9,534 nucleotides of DNA, taken from Methyloligella sp. (lineage in GTDB: Bacteria > Pseudomonadota > Alphaproteobacteria > Rhizobiales > JALUTE01). Below the pieces are notes generated by a model. That model was not told where the DNA came from and searched no databases. It saw only the letters and a program-made list of their open reading frames with translations. The stretch lies in the NCBI GenBank assembly GCA_027058255.1, contig JALUTE010000370.1, forward strand, positions 1 through 9,534, written 5' to 3'. The position numbers and the translations under genes were made by a program. Of the stretch, positions 6,750-9,534 are shown piece after piece; positions within the stretch are counted from its first letter, which is position 1; each line of letters opens with the position of its first letter.

Positions 6750-7913
6750 TCAGGCCCCGGCCTGCGCGTGGTCGGCGAGGCGGGCGAGAAAGCGCGTGCA
6801 GGCCTCGAGCTGGTCGCGGGTGACGAACTCGTCCGGCGCATGCGCCTGGGCGATGTCGCCAGGGCCGCACACCACCACGTCCGAGCCGGCCGGCAGGAAG
6901 AGCCCCGCCTCGGTTCCATAGGCGACGGCGAAGGTCTCGTTCTCCTGCAGAAGATCGAGCGCGAGCGAGACGGCCGCCGAGTTCCGGCCGGCGGCGAAGG
7001 ATGGGATGCGCGCCTGGGGCACGATCTCGATTCCGCATTCGGGGCTCCTCTTGCGCATCTCGGCGGTGATGGCCTCGGCGCGCGCCATCAGGCGCTGGAC
7101 CACCAGGTCGGGATCGACCCCCGGCAGCGCCCGGATCTCCCAGGTGAACCGGCATTGCCGTGGCACGATGTTCTGGGCCGTGCCGCCCGCGATGACGCCG
7201 GTCTGAACCGTGCTCCAGGGCGGTGTGAAGCGCGCCGAGCTGTAGCGGGCCGCAAGGTCGCCCTCGGCCTCGACCAGGACGTCGATGAGGCTCGCCGCCC
7301 GGTGAATGGCGTTCTCGCCAAGCTGCGGCTGGCTGGAATGGGCGGCAAGGCCCGTGACGATGGTCTCGAAACGGGCCGCGCCCTTGTGCGCGTCCACGAC
7401 CCGCATGGATGTGGGCTCGCCGACGATGACGAGCCTCGGGCGCACGAGCCGGCTGGCGAAGGCGGCGATCATCCGGCGCACGCCAAGGCATCCCACCTCC
7501 TCGTCATAGGAGAAAAGGAGATGGATCGGGATCGCGAGGCGCCGGGCGGCGAAATCGGGCACCATGGCGAGCACTGCGGCGATGAAGCCCTTCATGTCGG
7601 CGGCACCGCGCCCATAGAGCCGGCCATGGCGCTCGGCGAGACGAAAGGGGTCGCTCGACCAGCTCTGCCCCGCCACGGGCACCACGTCGGTGTGGCCCGA
7701 GAGCCCGATCCCGCCCACATCGCGCGGCCCGATGGTGGCGAACAGATTCGCCTTCTCGCCACTCTCGCTCTCGATGATCTGGCTCTCGACGCCGAAATCC
7801 GCCAGATAGTCCCGCACATAGGCGATGAGCGCCAGATTGCTGTTCGCGCTGACGGTGTCGAAGGCGACGAGGTCGGCGAGGATGTCGATGCATGATCGTC
7901 GGCTGGCGGTCAC
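6750..7913 (-). CDS. argE: Acetylornithine deacetylase (M20 family)
   Basis: A 387-residue M20 metallopeptidase-fold enzyme of the ArgE/DapE group. Expected reaction: N-acetylornithine + water to ornithine + acetate, in cytoplasmic arginine synthesis. Di-zinc site and catalytic residues are all present: SGHTDVVP (His74, Asp76), GRGAADMKG (Asp106), SYDEEVG (catalytic Glu138, Glu139), GEPTS (Glu166) and IAQAHAPDEF (His358). The lid/dimerisation domain lies at about 176-290, beginning with KGAARFETIVTG and AAHSSQP. The start is GTG at 7913-7911, supported by AAGGAG seven bases upstream; no in-frame ATG lies near. The overall sequence agrees with alphaproteobacterial ArgE; a relative acting on another acyl-amino acid cannot be excluded. 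It converges on the preceding gene with only 32 bases between the stops, and is divergent from the efflux adaptor. Confidence 0.88.
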   Translation of the reverse strand: MTASRRSCIDILADLVAFDTVSANSNLALIAYVRDYLADFGVESQIIESESGEKANLFATIGPRDVGGIGLSGHTDVVPVAGQSWSSDPFRLAERHGRLYGRGAADMKGFIAAVLAMVPDFAARRLAIPIHLLFSYDEEVGCLGVRRMIAAFASRLVRPRLVIVGEPTSMRVVDAHKGAARFETIVTGLAAHSSQPQLGENAIHRAASLIDVLVEAEGDLAARYSSARFTPPWSTVQTGVIAGGTAQNIVPRQCRFTWEIRALPGVDPDLVVQRLMARAEAITAEMRKRSPECGIEIVPQARIPSFAAGRNSAAVSLALDLLQENETFAVAYGTEAGLFLPAGSDVVVCGPGDIAQAHAPDEFVTRDQLEACTRFLARLADHAQAGA

Positions 7914-7920
7914 GGGGCAG

Positions 7921-7926
7921 CTCCTT
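7921..7926 (-). promoter_or_regulatory. Shine-Dalgarno site of argE
   Basis: Read on the minus strand this is AAGGAG, seven bases before the GTG codon. It decides the non-ATG start, since there is no competing in-frame ATG with a ribosome site. Confidence 0.75.
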
Positions 7927-7928
7927 GC

Positions 7929-7965
7929 TCTCTGTCGGGGAACGGGTTCTCTGTCGGGGAACGGG
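7929..7965. repeat. Two-unit tandem direct repeat, 19-base period, in the argE leader
   Basis: TCTCTGTCGGGGAACGGG occurs at 7929-7946 and again, identical over all 18 bases, at 7948-7965, with one base between the copies. It lies immediately upstream of the argE ribosome binding site. At the junction, GAAC-GG-GTTC (7940-7949) forms a small inverted repeat. It may be a pair of operator half-sites or a leader RNA feature, or merely a recent slippage duplication; the sequence alone does not decide. Confidence 0.85.
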
Positions 7966-7970
7966 CTCGG

Positions 7971-7988
7971 GGCGTCCGGCCGGACGCC
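7971..7988. repeat. 18-base perfect palindrome between argE and the efflux adaptor gene
   Basis: GGCGTCCGGCCGGACGCC is its own reverse complement over all 18 bases. It starts six bases after the tandem repeat, in the control region between two divergent genes. This position suits a binding site for a dimeric regulator. As RNA a zero-loop palindrome would fold less well, and it has no T-run, so a terminator is unlikely. Confidence 0.75.
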
Positions 7989-8024
7989 ATGCCGCCATGC
8001 CCCCTGGCGACGCGAATGCGCGCC

Positions 8025-8053
8025 ATCATAGAAGCGCCCTCATGGAGAGGTAA
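8025..8053 (-). promoter_or_regulatory. Candidate sigma-70-type promoter for argE
   Basis: On the minus strand TATGAT (8030-8025) matches five of six bases of the -10 consensus. TTACCT (8053-8048) at 17-base spacing is a poor -35, with three of six matches. If used, transcription would start near 8018 and give argE a leader of about 105 bases containing the palindrome and the tandem repeat. This is a visual match only. Confidence 0.25.
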
Positions 8054-8141
8054 GACTTGATGTCACGCTATCTTTATGGAGGATCGCGCATAGTGTTGAT
8101 ACCGTCCGGGCGCGATGCCGGGTGGTCTTGCTGCGCAAACC

Positions 8142-9534
8142 ATGGGAGACGAGGTTTTGGACGCGATTCGCGCGGGCTCTTCCGCGAAGGGCGAAGCTGG
8201 CATGCCGGACGCCCCCGACATCCCGGGGGCGGGTGATGGCGCGCCGGACATGCGCCTCGTCTCAGGCAAGGTCCCGGACAGGGCGGCGGGCGGCGGTGAT
8301 GGCGCCGGGGCGGCAGGAAAACGCCCGCCGGGGCGTCTCAGGCGGGCCATGCGGTTCACGGCCAAGCTGCTTCTGCCCTTCGTCGTGCTCGCCGCTGGCG
8401 TCGCTTCCTATGCCTGGCTGAAGGCGACGCGCCCCGTGCCGCCACCGAGGGTGGAGCAGGAGCGCAGCTATGCCGTGCGCGCGGTGACCGTGCGCCGTAT
8501 CGATGTGCGCCCGACCCTCAAGCTTTATGGCCAGACGATTGCCGGCCGGCAGGTGGCCTTGCGGGCGCTGGTCGCAGGCGAGGTCATCGCCACGGGGCCG
8601 CATCTGCGCGAGGGGGCCATTCTCGCGGAAGGCGAGATGGTGCTGAAGATCGACCCCTTCAACTATGAAGGCGCGCTCACCGAGGCCGAGGCGCGGCTGA
8701 CCGAGGCGCGGGCGCGGCTCGAGGAGATCGAGGCGCTGACGGCGCTGGAGGAGTCGAACCTGAAGCGCGCCCGCGAGCAGCTTGCCCTTGCCGAGAAGGA
8801 CGTGGCCCGCGCCGCTGCCCTGGTGGCCCGCGGCACCGTGTCCAAGAAACTGCTCGACGACCGGACGGTCATCCTCTCCCAGCGCCGCCAGGCGGTGGAG
8901 CAGCGCGAGGGCAATTACAAGGTCCAGCGCGCCCGGGCCGCCCAGCAGCGCGCGACCATCGCCCGGCTCGAATGGGCGGTGCGTCAGGCCAAGCGCCGGC
9001 TCGCGGACACGGTGCTCAAGGCGCCCTTCAGCGCCTACGTGTCCAATGTCGGGGCAGAGGTCGGGCGGCTTCTCTCGGTCAACGACCAGGTCGCGGTTCT
9101 GCTCGACCGCAACTGGATCGAGGCCCGGTTCACCCTTTCGGACACCCAATATGGCCGCATTCTCGCCGCCGAGGGCACGCTGATTGGCCGGCGCATCACC
9201 GTGGTCTGGCATGTGGGCGATGAGCCGAAGCGCTATCCGGCCCGCATCGTGCGGGTGGCGCCCCGCATCTCGGCGGCGAGCGGCGGCGTGGATGTCTATG
9301 CCCGGCTCGACAACCCCCTCGAGCCCATGCCCATTCGTGCCGGCACCTTCGTGGAGCTGCACGTGCCGGACCAAACCTATTCGGGCGTGGTGCGCCTGCC
9401 GGCCTCCGCGCTCTACAATGGCGACACCGTCTATGCCATCGAGAAGGGGCGGCTCGCGGCCCGCAGGGTGACGGTTGTGGGCGCCGCCGGCGACGACATT
9501 CTGGTGACCGGCGCCCTTCGCCCCGGCGAGCGGG
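8142..9534 (+). CDS. RND-type efflux pump periplasmic adaptor (HlyD/MFP family), 3' end outside window
   Basis: 464 codons are present and the frame is open to the last base. Residues 1-69 from ATG 8142 are a Gly/Ala/Asp-rich cytoplasmic stretch ending in the basic KRPPGRLRRAMR. A single membrane anchor spans about 75-92. The periplasmic part has the two lipoyl half-motifs VALRALVAGEVIATGPHLREG (138-158) and LKAPFSAYVSNVGAEVGRLL (292-311), separated by a long alpha-helical coiled-coil hairpin (about 176-288, rich in Glu/Arg/Ala heptads). A beta-barrel domain (324-405) and the start of the membrane-proximal domain follow. Such adaptors link an inner-membrane RND pump to an outer-membrane channel; the pump gene is expected just downstream. 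The start is uncertain: in-frame ATGs also lie at 8115, 8202, 8250 and 8349, none with a strong ribosome site. ATG 8349 would give the usual short N-terminus. Confidence 0.85.
   Translation, partial: MGDEVLDAIRAGSSAKGEAGMPDAPDIPGAGDGAPDMRLVSGKVPDRAAGGGDGAGAAGKRPPGRLRRAMRFTAKLLLPFVVLAAGVASYAWLKATRPVPPPRVEQERSYAVRAVTVRRIDVRPTLKLYGQTIAGRQVALRALVAGEVIATGPHLREGAILAEGEMVLKIDPFNYEGALTEAEARLTEARARLEEIEALTALEESNLKRAREQLALAEKDVARAAALVARGTVSKKLLDDRTVILSQRRQAVEQREGNYKVQRARAAQQRATIARLEWAVRQAKRRLADTVLKAPFSAYVSNVGAEVGRLLSVNDQVAVLLDRNWIEARFTLSDTQYGRILAAEGTLIGRRITVVWHVGDEPKRYPARIVRVAPRISAASGGVDVYARLDNPLEPMPIRAGTFVELHVPDQTYSGVVRLPASALYNGDTVYAIEKGRLAARRVTVVGAAGDDILVTGALRPGER

Noticed and set aside
6420..7895. 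A 491-codon plus-strand open frame antisense to argE
   Set aside because: argE has a complete active site on the other strand. The antisense product is low in hydrophobic pattern and rich in Arg/Gly/Asp/His, as expected for a mirror frame.
8262..9374. A 370-codon minus-strand open frame opposite the efflux adaptor
   Set aside because: The plus-strand frame encodes clear lipoyl, coiled-coil and barrel segments and stays open to the window edge; the antisense frame has no family features.

Overview
The window is high-GC DNA with dense short intergenic gaps, strongly GC-biased third codon positions and alphaproteobacterial gene families. These include a PdhS/PleC/DivJ-type histidine kinase core, a CsaA-type tRNA-binding protein next to proC, and palindromic intergenic repeats of the kind scattered through Rhizobiales/Hyphomicrobiales genomes. 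An alphaproteobacterium, probably Hyphomicrobiales, is the best guess; genus cannot be told from this stretch. It reads as ordinary chromosome: there is no transposase, integrase, phage gene, CRISPR array, tRNA or rRNA.

Layout: (1) 1-1624, plus strand: the 3' end of proC (proline biosynthesis), a TetR-fold protein with a low-complexity tail, and csaA. (2) 1625-1996: a convergent intergenic stretch holding copy 1 of a compound palindromic repeat. (3) 1997-3619, minus strand: an orphan membrane sensor histidine kinase. It is divergent from (4) 3693-5827, plus strand: a membrane-anchored SNase-like nuclease, a glutathione S-transferase followed by a strong hairpin, and an MBL-fold hydrolase of the RNase Z-like type. 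(5) 5828-6075: copy 2 of the palindromic repeat. (6) 6076-6717, plus strand: a uracil-DNA glycosylase superfamily protein with four iron-sulfur-type cysteines. It converges on (7) 6750-7913, minus strand: argE-like acetylornithine deacetylase. (8) 7914-8141: a divergent control region with a 19-bp-period tandem repeat, an 18-bp perfect palindrome and a candidate argE promoter. (9) 8142-9534, plus strand: a periplasmic adaptor of an RND-type efflux pump, running off the window.

proC and argE belong to proline and ornithine/arginine synthesis, but they lie 6.4 kb apart in separate transcription units. The other genes are single-gene housekeeping, stress or repair functions, and I see no multi-gene system linking them. 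The least explained parts are the argE/adaptor control region, the two palindromic repeat copies, and the divergent uracil-DNA glycosylase relative.
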